Shown here piece after piece: positions 10,935-21,581 of a stretch of DNA of 64,000 bases. The notes under the pieces are model-generated. The model saw nothing but the letters and a program-made list of their open reading frames with translations. It made no database searches and was not told where the DNA came from. The DNA lies in NCBI GenBank assembly GCA_021613535.1, contig CP075496.1, forward strand, positions 13,144,001 through 13,208,000, given 5' to 3'. Made by a program: the position numbers and the translations under genes. Source of the stretch: Adineta vaga (Eukaryota; Rotifera). Within the stretch, counting starts at the first letter, position 1; each line of letters opens with the position of its first letter.

Positions 10935-11678
10935 CAGGGTGGCCCAAAAGTCGGTATACCGAAAAAAATTTGAATATCTTCATTCTGTTTCAATCAAATG
11001 GGCTAATTATTTTCTTCCATGATAGAGGTGAGTTCAAAGTTTTTTTCATAAGAACAAAGTTTACAAATACTGTTTTGAACTCTGATCTTTGACCAGAATA
11101 CAGAAATTTAACTTTTGACAAAATGGTGTAGACGGTATTGTGAAAACATTTTCCATTCGATTTTTAGTTTTCATACGACCATTCGATAGAGAAATGCTGG
11201 AATTCTGAAAATCTCGATTTAGTGACTTATGATCGCTTTAAAACTAAAAGCAAACATCACTACTAGACTCAGCTTGGTCGATTGTCCTTATCTTGACCCA
11301 TTTCGGGAGAGTCAGCAGTCATTTGACCAATTTTGAAGTCTATCGAAAAAATGCCTATAGCTCTTGAACACAACAGACCAGAGAGCTCGAACTTGCACAG
11401 ATTGAAAGAGGATAATTTTCTCTATCGAATGGTCGTATGAAAACTAAAAATCGAATGAAAAATGTTTTCACAATACCGTCTACACCATTTTGTCAAAAGT
11501 TAAATTTCTGTATTCTGGTCAAAGATCAGAGTTCAAAACAGTATTTGTAAACTTTGTTCTTATGAAAAAAACTTTGAACTCACCTCTATCATGAAAGAAA
11601 ATAATTAGCCCATTTGATTGAAACAGAATGAAGATATTCAAATTTTTTTCGGTATACCGACTTTTGGGCCACCCTGTA
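10933..11678. mobile_element. Palindromic mariner-like MITE (742 bp) with TA duplication
   Basis: Bases 10935-11676 start CAGGGTGGCCC and end GGGCCACCCTG, flanked by TA on both sides. The arms are about 290 nt of near-perfect inverted repeat, for example GTCGGTATACCG on the left against the same palindrome on the right. A central unpaired part of roughly 170 nt has no coding capacity. Ends and TA target point to a non-autonomous Tc1/mariner-type fold-back element. It splits the VCBS pseudogene. Confidence 0.88.
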
Positions 11679-12840
11679 TTTTTAAAAACATATGTTAAAA
11701 CTTACATAAAAATGATTTTTTTATCTTTCGAAAGTTTAAACAAATAAGTAAAAAAAACTGTTTTTATATTTGTTCATCTGTCAATGATATCATATACTTC
11801 GCCGTAACAAATCATAATGTAGAAAAGATTGTCATTGTGCAGAACCAACTAATGAGTCTCTTATCGATGACTTAATCATATGTATTTGATTTCATATAAA
11901 ATCCAATTAGATGTTTCGAGAAGCTTGATTCTTCAGAAATCTATACTGCAAAGAAGTAGATGTCACTGACAATTAGATCGAGAAAAATCAAAATAAATAA
12001 ATCTTTTTTGAAACGTTTTTCTATTCATCATCCTTTAAGAAGAGAAATGATGCTAATGGAAGAGAATTATTAATTAAGAAATATCTATCAAATTTACATC
12101 GATTCATTTATAAATACAATGACGACTATGATTTTTATCTGTTCGAAGATGAATCTCTTGATGTAATGACTAATCGATTTACTAAACCATTTTGAATTAG
12201 TAAAGATTGGATATTTTAAGTAATTTGCTCAATTTTCTGGATTTTTTTACATATATTCTCTATGCCATTCATTTAAATCAATCGGTAATTGATATAGAAC
12301 AAGTGATGTTTCTTTTATTCGTTAATCGTTGTTGAATTTTGTTCGAAAGAATCTAACCGAGTGAATTTTCAAACTATGATGAATTATTTTACGTAGAGAA
12401 GAAAGAAAAGAATGGAAACAGCGTATATACGTAGTTTTGTAATTAATTTCAAATGTAAATTGTTTTTTGAACAACACACAAAACCTATATTATTTCTGTC
12501 AATAGTTTGACTTTTACAAAGAAAAGCGTTTCTTCCATGAAAAATCATTATAAGCTCCCTTGTTTAATTAGAATTGTTATGTGTTTAATGTTCTTACTTG
12601 TAGAAAATAATTACATTCATTTTCTTTTGCTAACAAAACTTATATATTTGTTGTGAGAAAATTTCTTTTCTAAAAGAATATTTTCTTAATTTAAATCTTT
12701 TCGAATCAAGTTTAAATGAAAATGAAAGAAAAGATGACCATCAGAAACAATGGAATATTAATATAACTCATGTTTATCTCATAATTCTTATATTTATTCT
12801 AGTTAGTTTTAATTTATATACCTCCTTCAAAACAAAAATG
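11679..12840. other. Decayed region, a possible exon remnant at about 12040-12194
   Basis: Mostly non-coding. At about 12040-12194 an open stretch of some 50 codons ends in TGA (it includes RELLIKKYLSNLHRFIYKY and DFYLFEDESLDV). I cannot place it in a family. It may be a remnant of the same disrupted locus as the neighbouring pseudogenes. Confidence 0.35.
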
Positions 12841-12879
12841 ATAACAGTAACCATTAAAAACTAACAACAGATCCATGTA

Positions 12880-13900
12880 GACAAGTTCCTATTGATCGAA
12901 ACTGTCCATGTTCTCATATATCTCCATTATATGATGAATTTACGTCAATCAAAGTCAGTTTTCATCTAGTTGGTTCAAGTGATTTTATTACAACTCGATA
13001 GATAAAATCCATTTATTCTGGAATATGTTTCTCTAATGTTAGTTATTATGATTTTTTATTATATGACAATGCTCAATTTCAAGCTCTTTCTCGTTTTTGT
13101 TCTTTATCAAAATCTGTTATTGAACAAAGTATCACTTCATTTGGATTAAATCCATTATTAAGTCCAGAAATATTGACTAAAACAGTTCTTGAAATTTATG
13201 CTGAATCAGCATTTGATCAAATTCAATTATCAATAGCAAATATCTTTCGATCACAATTACAATTGAAACGGAAAATTTCCAGAGGAAATCAATTTGTTTC
13301 TGGATTACAAACAAATATTGCCATATTTTTTTTATTTTAAGGAGTTTTATTATGGAACATATTATTTCATTGCGATTTATCAGACGTCAAATAAAGATAG
13401 TTTTCAATGTGATTGTGACGTTTATCTTGATTGTATGACACCACCTTTTATAGTTAGTGAAAGGCAATATACAGAATGGACTATTCCAGGTATCCAATCT
13501 GGTTGTTCACCAATTACTTCAATACTTGGATCAACACTTAAATGTTTTTATAGTCAAACATGCTTATAGAGAATTCTTACATATTTTCCGTAAGCCGAAG
13601 ATTTACAACAATGGATAGCGATGAAAATAATCGTTTGAATATCAATTCGACAGTCAAATCGATGATTGATGTTTTAATAGTCGAAAATTGAGGAAAAAAA
13701 TGTTTCTTATGATAAATATTATACTCAATGTCCACCTTCATCATGTACTTATCACAAAGCAAAACGACCGAAATTCAAGTCAGTGTTGATAAAAATGATC
13801 GGTTCTATAAGTGATTTGACTCCTGCTCTTGGATTTATATATCAACCATCATGAATTTTATAAAACGATTACGATATCCTCAACTAGCAGCACCAGATCC
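12880..13900 (+). pseudogene. Disrupted membrane protein gene (bdelloid-type cysteine-rich family)
   Basis: Reading frames broken by several stops and shifts carry recognisable blocks: CPCSHISPLYDEF, ICFSNVSYYDFLLYDNAQF, ALSRFCSLSKSVIEQSI, then QCDCDVYLDC, and LGSTLKCFYSQTCL followed by CPPSSCTYHKAKRP and a hydrophobic start. The order of cysteine-rich ectodomain then membrane segment resembles a large family I recall from bdelloid genomes, but I cannot name it. In-frame stops near 13001, 13340 and 13566 and frame changes mean no full protein is made. It may once have continued the VCBS fragment upstream. Confidence 0.5.
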
Positions 13901-14224
13901 TTGAATTCCTTGTAAGTATAATCTGATCTACTCTTAAGATAAACAATCTTTTTTTTAGTATCTACTCGTTTACAACAGTTAAAAACTTAATTGATCAAAA
14001 TCATGATACAATTAAATCTGTTCGTTCAATTCTCATTCGAAAAAAGTATCACATTTGATGACTATGATCGACTTGGGCGATATGTCAATGTTTGACCTGT
14101 ATGAATTCGTTCATTTGTTCAATTTGACAATAAGAAAATTGACGAGACGTAAACAATGAACATATATTGCATGTACATATATCTAGCCTTGTCTGTATAG
14201 TGATCGGGTCAGTGATAATAAAAT

Positions 14225-16290
14225 ATGAGTCGATCAAATATGCATCTTTTCGATCTACCAAATGAAATATTACTTTTGATTTTGAAGAAATTAAACAATA
14301 TCGATGTTCTTTATTCTTTATTGGATGTTAAAAATGGAAGACTTGACATTCTTGCACAAGAAAATATTTTCACTAACAATCTGAAGTTTGATTCTATTGA
14401 TGATATTTCATTAATCAATCGATTTTGTATTGATATATTACCAAGAATTCATTGTTATGTCAAATCATTCACTTTTCATCCATCTTTTGTGGAACGTATT
14501 CTTCTTGCCAACAAATATCCAAATTTAACTGAAGTTAAAATTATTCATTTTCAACAAGATTTCACCTCAAAGTGTTTTGCAAGCAAGTGCCTTAGTAAAT
14601 AAATTTCATTAGCGCACAGAAATAACGAAAGTCTTGAAAAAGTCAACTTGCATATTTTTTATTTTCTTCGCAGATGAATCAATTCGAGCAATATTTGAAG
14701 TACAAATTACAAATCTTATTCTTGTCAATGATGATCCCTATGAAATAGCAGATTCATTTAAAAATTATACTACAAATATCTACGCATATATATTAAGTTT
14801 CTTTAAGAATTTAAAAAAATTGAAAGTTCTTGAATCATCTCATGAATCGTACCCGCCATTATCACTGTGCGATTTATCGTCGAATACATTCTCCTCTTCA
14901 ATTCTTACTCATTTATGTATCAATGTCAACACTTTAGATGATTGTCTTTATTTACTTGATGGACGACTTAAGCAATTAACAGCATTATCTGTTAATGTCG
15001 ATATTATAGACGATTCTTCAACAATTGTCCATAATATGGTAAGTTTTCATAGATAATCCATTGTTGTGAGATAAACATTTTTGAGAGAGAAATGGAAAAA
15101 ATTCAATGATTAGTTGTAGAACCAAACAAAAGTTGATAAGTATTGATAACTATTTAAATAGTATGAACATACAGTTTGTATTTGTTAGGAGAAATTTGAA
15201 TATAATTGCAGAATGGGAGATGCAATTTTCCTCAATAGTGAGATAAATGAGTAGAATTTTATGAAAAAGTTTTCAATTATTCTGTCAACATTTTTTTTTG
15301 TTTTACTTTAACCGAAGAGAATCGAACTGATAAAGAGAACATGTGAGACAATTGTCAGACAAGACACCCATCGAGATTAGTAATCAATATTAATTGTTTT
15401 TTAGTGATCAGACAATTAAAAATGATTTTTTTTTGTAGGATATTTTACCTAATCTGAAATGTTTCTCATTACGGTCGTTTGAGAGATTCGAACAATACAA
15501 TAAAATTCCATCACTTCTCCGTCGTATGTTATTTGTAGAAAATTTAACTTTATACATTCGTCTCAAAAATCAAAACAGAGTTGTTGATGGTACTTCTATT
15601 CAACATGATATTCTTGATAATATGCATAAACTTCAATTATTCACTTTTTATATTGGAGTTTATCTTGATACAATTGATTTATCATACAAGATATCAAATG
15701 AAGATATTCAAAAAACATTGACGACTATTGGACAATCTGCAACTAGTATTCTCAATTATGATATTAGTAACAAAATTATGTGTTCGATTTTTTCATTACC
15801 TTTTGCATTCGAATCTATCAGAGAACTTGGCAATAGTTTTCCAGATATCTCGTTCAATTTTGTTACATCGCTATTTGTTGAAGATGTAAAAGCATTCAAG
15901 CATGAATTTTTCATCCGAATTGCTCGGTCATTTCCACTATTAAAATGGTTGTGTATAATTAATGTTGAATCACAATTATCATATGATATGAATCCATTTA
16001 CAATTGATAATAACCAATCATATTCAACAGTTGAATTTCCTCATTTAATGTCACTCGATGTGAGATATGCACATATCGATTATGTGGAACAATTTTTAAA
16101 TGAAAGAAAGGCACTCGTACCATGTTTAACGGAATTAAGTGTGATGGATTTCAAATTAAAAATGGTAACCAATAATTTTACAAGAGATGGTACTCGATAT
16201 ATTTGTTCTAAGCTCAAAAAGTTATCCTTACTAGGATCATTGGAACGTTCGGACACTTTTTCTGCCTACTTTTCTTCGATAGAAACATGA
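14225..16290 (+). CDS. F-box-like protein (bdelloid-expanded family)
   Basis: Three exons (14225-14594, 14674-15038, 15439-16290) give 528 residues in phase. The N-terminus reads MHLFDLPNEILLLILKKLN (residues 6-24), an F-box-like helix pair that in this class would dock SKP1 of an SCF ubiquitin ligase. The rest is an irregular leucine-rich, LRR-like scaffold with repeated ITNLILV, LKKLKVLE, LTHLCINV and LKKLSLLG segments, presumably for substrate recognition. From memory this layout is very common in bdelloid rotifers. The second intron is 400 bp, much longer than the others in the window. It is the only intact conserved-looking gene in the transposon patch. Function beyond a putative adaptor is not known. 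Confidence 0.75.
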
Positions 16291-16439
16291 TCTAATCTTG
16301 TTGTTTTTATTGAAGAAAAAAAGAACGATTTTTTCGATGAAAAAAAAGAAAAAATTGTTGTTTTTCTTCTCATGAATGTTGTTATTATTGTTGATCGGTC
16401 TTTTTGTTATCTTTGTCCAAATAAAAAATTGCTTATGTA

Positions 16440-16850
16440 TATTTCTTTTGGGAAACCATTTACTTTTCTTCTCGTATAGCTTCTGTATTTGTTGATTGTA
16501 CTTCTCTTGTTCAAGATAATGGCCTTCGATTTCTCGTTTCAATAATTCGATCGTTGCCTTTTTCTGATTGATAATAGATGTATTGTAGGAATTTAATGCC
16601 ATTAGTTTATCAATCTAAACAAGGAAAAACATTTTTTGGAAAATATCTTATCAAATATGTTATCACTTCTTGTTCGATAGTTAAATCTTTCTTTGCGGGC
16701 ATATTGAAGAATTCAAAACGATTATTTGATTTGATATATTCTTGTTTTGATCGTGTAAATGACTGGAAAACGAAGAAACCATGTTTATATATTGAGTTTC
16801 TTTTCGTTCGATCACGTTGTGAACGAATGTTTTCTCTTATCTAGGTCATG
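16440..16850 (-). pseudogene. Possible exons of an unidentified minus-strand gene
   Basis: Two stretches look exon-like on the minus strand. One spans about 16470-16612: acceptor CTTGTTTAG, then a charged coiled-coil-like segment (KKATIELLKREIEGHYLEQ) up to a gtaaat donor. The other spans about 16645-16775: acceptor TTTTCCAG, then SFTRSKQEYIKSNNRFEFF. I could not join them into one gene with a start or stop, and upstream frames carry stops. It may be a gene remnant or a small gene I cannot model. Confidence 0.25.
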
Positions 16851-17130
16851 GTTAATTCTTTCATTTCTACATATCGTGATGACACCTGGAAACAAAATAT
16901 CTCTATCATCTAAATCATACTGTTATTCACCGAACCCTTATTTACTTGCTTCATCCATTATATGAAATGTATAAAGATTACTAGAGTGAGAAAACATTAC
17001 ATTTTTTCATTTCAGTAAATTATGAAATTCTCTGCTTTGCATATTGGCTGATGTTTATGTTAACATGTGCTTAAAAATTTATCTCAATGATAGGTTCTTT
17101 CTCCTGATTAACTAATGAATAAATTTATAA

Positions 17131-17963
17131 TCAATATACAACTATAATAAGATATTTTATTTTCGGATAAAAAAAAAAATTTACGACTACAATTTTTGTT
17201 GTTGTTATTGATCGAGCTTGTGTTTGAACATCACCATAGGTACCTTGCTGAGCACGATAATGTTCCGGAAATGTTAATAATTGAAAATATGAAAAAGCAT
17301 ATGCTTTAACATCTGTATTGGCAAGTACATTTTCAATTGATGTGCCATTACGTCGAAATCGATTAAGAATCTCTTGCAAATCATGTTTATCAACATTATG
17401 ATTGTTCACAAGTAATCGCCCTTGTTCTAAGGTAAAACCCATCGAAGTGCAATCTTTAGCACTTTTGCAACCGGTAACACGAACACCACATGCTCGGCGA
17501 CAAATCTAAAATGATCATTTCATAAAAATTAATAAAAAAAGAACAACAACTTTCTCAATTGTTGTTCATTACCTTTTCAGCAAGTGGAAAAATGTGAACA
17601 TTTTTTGGTTTATTTGATCGGATTGAATGTTCTAATTGTTTCAACAAATCAGGAATATCCTCTGAAGAATATATTCACTATTTTCAAAGATGTGGTTCAT
17701 ATCTGATAATTACCAGGCAAATAATTCAGACTTTTGTTAATGAATGCTTTGAGTTTATCTAAATTGTTATAATTAAGATCACTTTCGACTTGAGTTGTTG
17801 AGAATAGATTCAATCTAGGAAACAAATAATTTGAATTATGTATTACTATATTTCGTTCATTTCTATTCTCTTTATAACTTACGTCAATATTCGTGCAGCC
17901 AATGCTCGTTCATTGATACCAATATTAAATACTACTCGTACAATTCGAACAGATCCACCATCT
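17131..17963 (-). pseudogene. Inositol polyphosphate 4-phosphatase C-terminal fragment (copy 2)
   Basis: Four exons (about 17963-17883, 17814-17714, 17661-17573, 17505-17131) encode the C-terminal phosphatase region of an INPP4A/B-like enzyme, which removes the 4-phosphate of PtdIns(3,4)P2. Segments: RVVFNIGINERALAARI, LLKQLEHSIRSNKPKNVHIF, then the catalytic loop. The CX5R signature, normally C-K-S-x-K-D-R, reads CKSAKDC: the catalytic arginine is cysteine (CGC to TGC would explain it). The expected stop after GTYGDVQT is CAA, so the frame runs on into intergenic sequence. The 5' two-thirds of the gene is missing, and a 615-bp MITE abuts the first exon. Splice sites are intact, so decay is recent; an expressed inactive fragment cannot be excluded. 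Confidence 0.75.
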
Positions 17964-18582
17964 TAGTGGCGGAACCAGGATTTTTCGGATGCTGGATCTC
18001 AGCTTCAGAGCATGGGTCCTAGTTAAAACTTATGGGGGATAAGATTGGCTTTAAATGGTGAGTTTCTATCAACTGATTTTTGTGATCGGAATTTGCTAAA
18101 AGAATTAGCATTTTCCTGAGCCCCCAGAAAATATTCAATACTATTAATAGTGTCTCATTTTTGAAAATGCCACAGCAAGCTACATAAAATTTAATCGACA
18201 GATTTCAAATTTCATGTTAAAATGTCGATCCGTTCAGGAGTTATGACGTTTTGCACTTTTTAAGCAGTAGGCAAAAAACTCCAACAGAGATTCAAAACGT
18301 CATAACTCCTGAACGGATCGACATTTTAACATGAAATTTGAAATCTGTCGATTAAATTTTATGTAGCTTGCTGTGCCATTCTCAAAAATGAGACAGAATT
18401 AATAGTATTGAGTATTTTCTTGGGGCTCAGGAAAATGCTAATTTTTTTAGCAAATTCCGATCACAAAAATCAGTTGATAGAAACTCACCATTTAAGGCCA
18501 ATCTTATCCCCCATAAGTTTTAACTAGGACCCATGCTCTGAAGCTGAGATCCAGCATCCGAAAAATCCTGGTTCCGCCACTA
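17964..18582. mobile_element. Palindromic MITE (615 bp) with TA duplication
   Basis: Bases 17966-18580 start GTGGCGGAACCAGG and end CCTGGTTCCGCCAC, flanked by TA on both sides. The two arms pair along almost their whole length (about 300 nt each), for example GATCGGAATTTGCTAAAA against its complement. A short spacer lies near 18255-18285. It has no coding capacity. It sits at the 5' edge of the INPP4-like fragment, one or two bases from that exon. Confidence 0.9.
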
Positions 18583-18987
18583 CTAAAAACCCCATCACAT
18601 ACGTTACAGACAGACGCAATGATCCCACATTGAGAGTGCGGACGTGTGAGGGTAGTTTATTTACACATCGAGCTTACTCACACTCACCTTCAGTTACCTA
18701 AACTCTGTATTCATTTATCTATGAAAATTATCACAAATAATTCAGATTTTCGGAATAATGCAAATACCGAACAATTACCTATCAGAAATCTCCGTTGCAA
18801 TGATAGAAACAGATTTATCGTATTTCACATTTTTAAACGCGCAAGGGATTGCGCTGAAAGCTTTTTTATTCTCTTTGATTAACAAGACAACATGGACAAT
18901 GGCAAATGCTCTTTCTATTGGTTCATTAAGATATATAACCCAGTAATCGGTCGTTGATCAATTACTTGCTCAATCAAAATATCGAAA
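18583..18987. other. Spacer between MITE and a small gene
   Basis: Short open frames occur (about 18758-18946), but I see no domain or convincing exon structure. Confidence 0.4.
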
Positions 18988-19311
18988 ATGTCGACTCTTT
19001 GTCGTTTTGTATTACCAACAGCGTTATCATCAATTGAAGAAGCATGTGTAGCAGAATTTAATGAATTTAAAAAACGTAAGAAGGAGATAGCACAAAATAA
19101 ATCGTCAGCAAAACGTTTAACAAATACAGCGGGAGGAATAACAACAAATCTAACAAGTTCGAATGATTCATCACGTCATTCAAAAGATTCCATACGAAAT
19201 CCTGAACAAGCAAAAGAAGCAGCAAAAAAACTTGTTCAAAGTGGTGCTATTAAAGTTCAAGCACAAGGTAAAGATCAAGGTTTTAAACATGCATCATCGA
19301 ATTCAGAGTAG
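18988..19311 (+). CDS. Hypothetical 107-residue protein
   Basis: A single open frame starting at ATG 18988. The N-terminal half reads CRFVLPTALSSIEEACVAE followed by a basic helix (FNEFKKRKKEI); a Ser/Thr/Asn-rich linker follows; the C-terminal part (NPEQAKEAAKKLVQSGAIKV) looks like a short amphipathic helix. The mix of ordered helix and low-complexity linker suggests real coding sequence, but I do not recognise it. The stop codon TAG straddles the boundary with a repeat element beginning at about 19312, so the original C-terminus may have been longer. Confidence 0.45.
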   Translation: MSTLCRFVLPTALSSIEEACVAEFNEFKKRKKEIAQNKSSAKRLTNTAGGITTNLTSSNDSSRHSKDSIRNPEQAKEAAKKLVQSGAIKVQAQGKDQGFKHASSNSE

Positions 19312-19694
19312 CTGCCTAATTCGACTTATAATATAAATGGATTTTCATTATTGTATATCTATACGTCTATCAACAGATATAGATATAGACATATATACCT
19401 CACCCATGTTAAGTTAGGAATACAGGAATAGATATAGTTCCATTTATATATAGATATACATACCTTACCCATGTTCAGTTAGGAATATAGGAATATGGTG
19501 GATGAGTGTGTTAGTATTACATCTGTCTAACACCCACACCTTCAAAATGATATATATATATATATATATAAATGAAAGTATATCTATTCCTATATTCCTA
19601 ACTTAACATGGGTAAGGTATGTATATCTATTTATATTCGAATTGATATGATGCTTGTGAGTGTCCATTTATATTATAACTATAATTAGGCAGCT
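19312..19694. repeat. Inverted-repeat element with AT-rich interior
   Basis: The outer ends are complementary: AGCTGCCTAATT at the left and AATTAGGCAGCT at the right, followed inward by TTATAATATAAATGG and its complement. Inside, a GTTAGGAATA-type unit occurs twice in one orientation (about 19410 and 19478) and once inverted (about 19585), and there is a (TA)n run at 19549-19571. It looks like a small MITE or satellite-like element. A degenerate relative lies at about 21584-21712. Confidence 0.6.
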
Positions 19695-19811
19695 CATGGA
19701 ATTTATTGAACTATACACATCTAAATCAATGAATTCAAAAAGAGAAGAAAACAAAAAGAAAATTAATTAATTGATTGGTCGGTTTGACCGGATCGTCAGA
19801 GAAATTTGAAC

Positions 19812-20582
19812 TCAGTCCTTTTCATTTCTTTTTTCCGCGTTTAATTCAACATTTTTTATTATATTATCAAGCTTTGTGAAGAGTAACTCCATCTGATCAT
19901 GTCGATTTTGTTCTTGATGTTTCAATAGTTCGATAATATTTCGTTTGAATGATTTATCTCGACGATCATACCTATTTTATTGAAATATAACGAACTGTTT
20001 TGTCTGCATAAAAAGTTTTCCGTTGGTCAATTTACTTCTTCTGTTGCTTTTTGAACGAGTGTGTAACACTTCGATAAAAACGTTTTTGCTCTTCTTTCAT
20101 ATCTGCCAGAAAATTACCATCTCTTCCAGTTGTACGTATTTGATCAGTTTGATGATTGTGAAATCGTTCATTCTAGATTAAAAATAGTTTATTTAGTAAA
20201 AATTAATCTAACACTATTTCTTTTAAACGAAATGAATGTAGATAATTCACCTGTTCGAAATCACCATCGTCATCGGTAATCCACATACAATCCTCATCTT
20301 TATTTGTTTGGTTAACTGACTGACTTATGATGGATATTTTTTACGTTTCCTTCCTATACCTCATTGTGCGTATTTATATACATTTATTCGACAACTAAAC
20401 ATTTCGCCGGCAGCATGGTTAATCACTCATTAGCCACTTCTGGCGAGAATGAAAAAAGAAGCAGATGAACTTACCATATTCCGCCCATTCATTCTTCGGT
20501 CATCATCAGTTTCGATCAATCTGGTAGATTCAAAGATCGGTCGTGGAGCACTTCGAGCACGATTCGTTCGATAGTTTGACAT
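19812..20582 (-). CDS. Unrecognised small basic/coiled-coil protein
   Basis: Four exons (20582-20475, 20319-20251, 20172-20036, 19971-19812) join in phase to 157 residues. The N-terminus is arginine-rich (MSNYRTNRARSAPRPIF), followed by an acidic stretch (ITDDDGDFEQ). The C-terminal 85 residues are charged helix, likely coiled coil (RRDKSFKRNIIELLKHQEQ and FTKLDNIIKN). All splice sites fit the consensus and introns are 60-155 nt. No family is recognised. The start codon abuts a MITE: the A of the ATG is complementary to the T of the element's TA target duplication, so the native promoter and 5' UTR now lie about 400 bp away. Confidence 0.65.
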
Positions 20583-20985
20583 ACAGTAGAACCTCTCATA
20601 GTGGACGCTCCTATATAGTGGACAGTTTTGAAAGTACCAGATGTTAGTTTTTGCAGGAAATGGACCTCCCTATAGTGGAATTTGAATATAATTATATACG
20701 ATGAAGATTTTTGAAAAGCGTATTGGTGCTCATAAGAGAAATTCGACTAGATTTTTGACAACTATGAAGTTATCGAGAGCAAAGATGCAAGTAAGAACAA
20801 CTAATAATACACAGTAGCATATTGTATTGTTCACTAGGAACCCTTAGGTATCTACAAAACATATTTACTCTGTGTTTGAAAGAGCTATTCTATAAAATAC
20901 CTCACCTCTATATAGTGGACACCTCTTTACAGTGGACACTTTTGAATGGTCCTGAGAGTGTCCACTATAGAGAGGTTCTACTGTA
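20582..20985. mobile_element. Pogo-like MITE (400 bp) with TA duplication
   Basis: Bases 20584-20983 begin CAGTAGAACCTCTC and end GAGAGGTTCTACTG, flanked by TA. The subterminal motif TATAGTGGAC is repeated several times in both orientations near each end. These ends are like those of pogo/Tigger-type elements. It has no transposase. It is inserted flush with the start codon of the minus-strand gene ending at 19812. Confidence 0.88.
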
Positions 20986-21392
20986 TTAAGATAAAATTTA
21001 AATATAACTTTAAAATTTGTCTCTTCGGTCATGTCCGATATAGTTAGGTACAAAAGGAACAAAATAAATCAACGAAAGCATTGATATATTTCAGCAAGTT
21101 TTAAACTGAATCAGTACAAAATAGAAGTGTACAACAATTACCTTTTGATATTTACTTATCTCTTCTTTTTTGACTTCATAGACTGCTGAGCGCAGTATAC
21201 TTATTTCGAATAGATTGGAAAAAAGGAATTAAATGAATGTTGACTTATACATGATGATATATCTTTTCCGACCTGAACAGTCTATTTATAGGTTAATTCA
21301 TCTTTAGTTCATTTTTATTTTGTTCCAGTCTATTTAAGATGTAAGAAAGATAAATCCATTATGAAATATGATTTGCTTTGTTTTCATACACT
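20986..21392. other. Spacer between repeats
   Basis: A+T-rich sequence, presumably the displaced 5' flank of the minus-strand gene starting at 20582. No coding features seen. Confidence 0.45.
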
Positions 21393-21581
21393 CTAAAAAA
21401 AAAGAGGAGTTTTACCGAACCTGTATTCAGGGGAAGATCCTTTAAGGTTTCGTATCGATTTGCCCCACTAAAAGAAGATCGATGAAGATTCAACCGAACG
21501 TTTTTTGGACCAGTGAATCGCTACGAAACCTCAACGGATCTTCCCCTTGATACAGGTTCGGTAAAACTCCTCTTTTTTTAG
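21393..21581. repeat. Hairpin-forming inverted repeat (189 bp)
   Basis: Two arms of about 60-70 nt (starting CTAAAAAAAAAGAGGAG and ending CTCCTCTTTTTTTAG) enclose a central loop near 21455-21515. The arms share ACCGAACCTGTAT and GGGGAAGATCC in inverted orientation with a few mismatches. This could be a tiny MITE. Confidence 0.75.

Noticed and set aside
17131-17963. Functional INPP4 gene
   Set aside because: Only the C-terminal third is present, the catalytic arginine codon is changed and the stop is lost.
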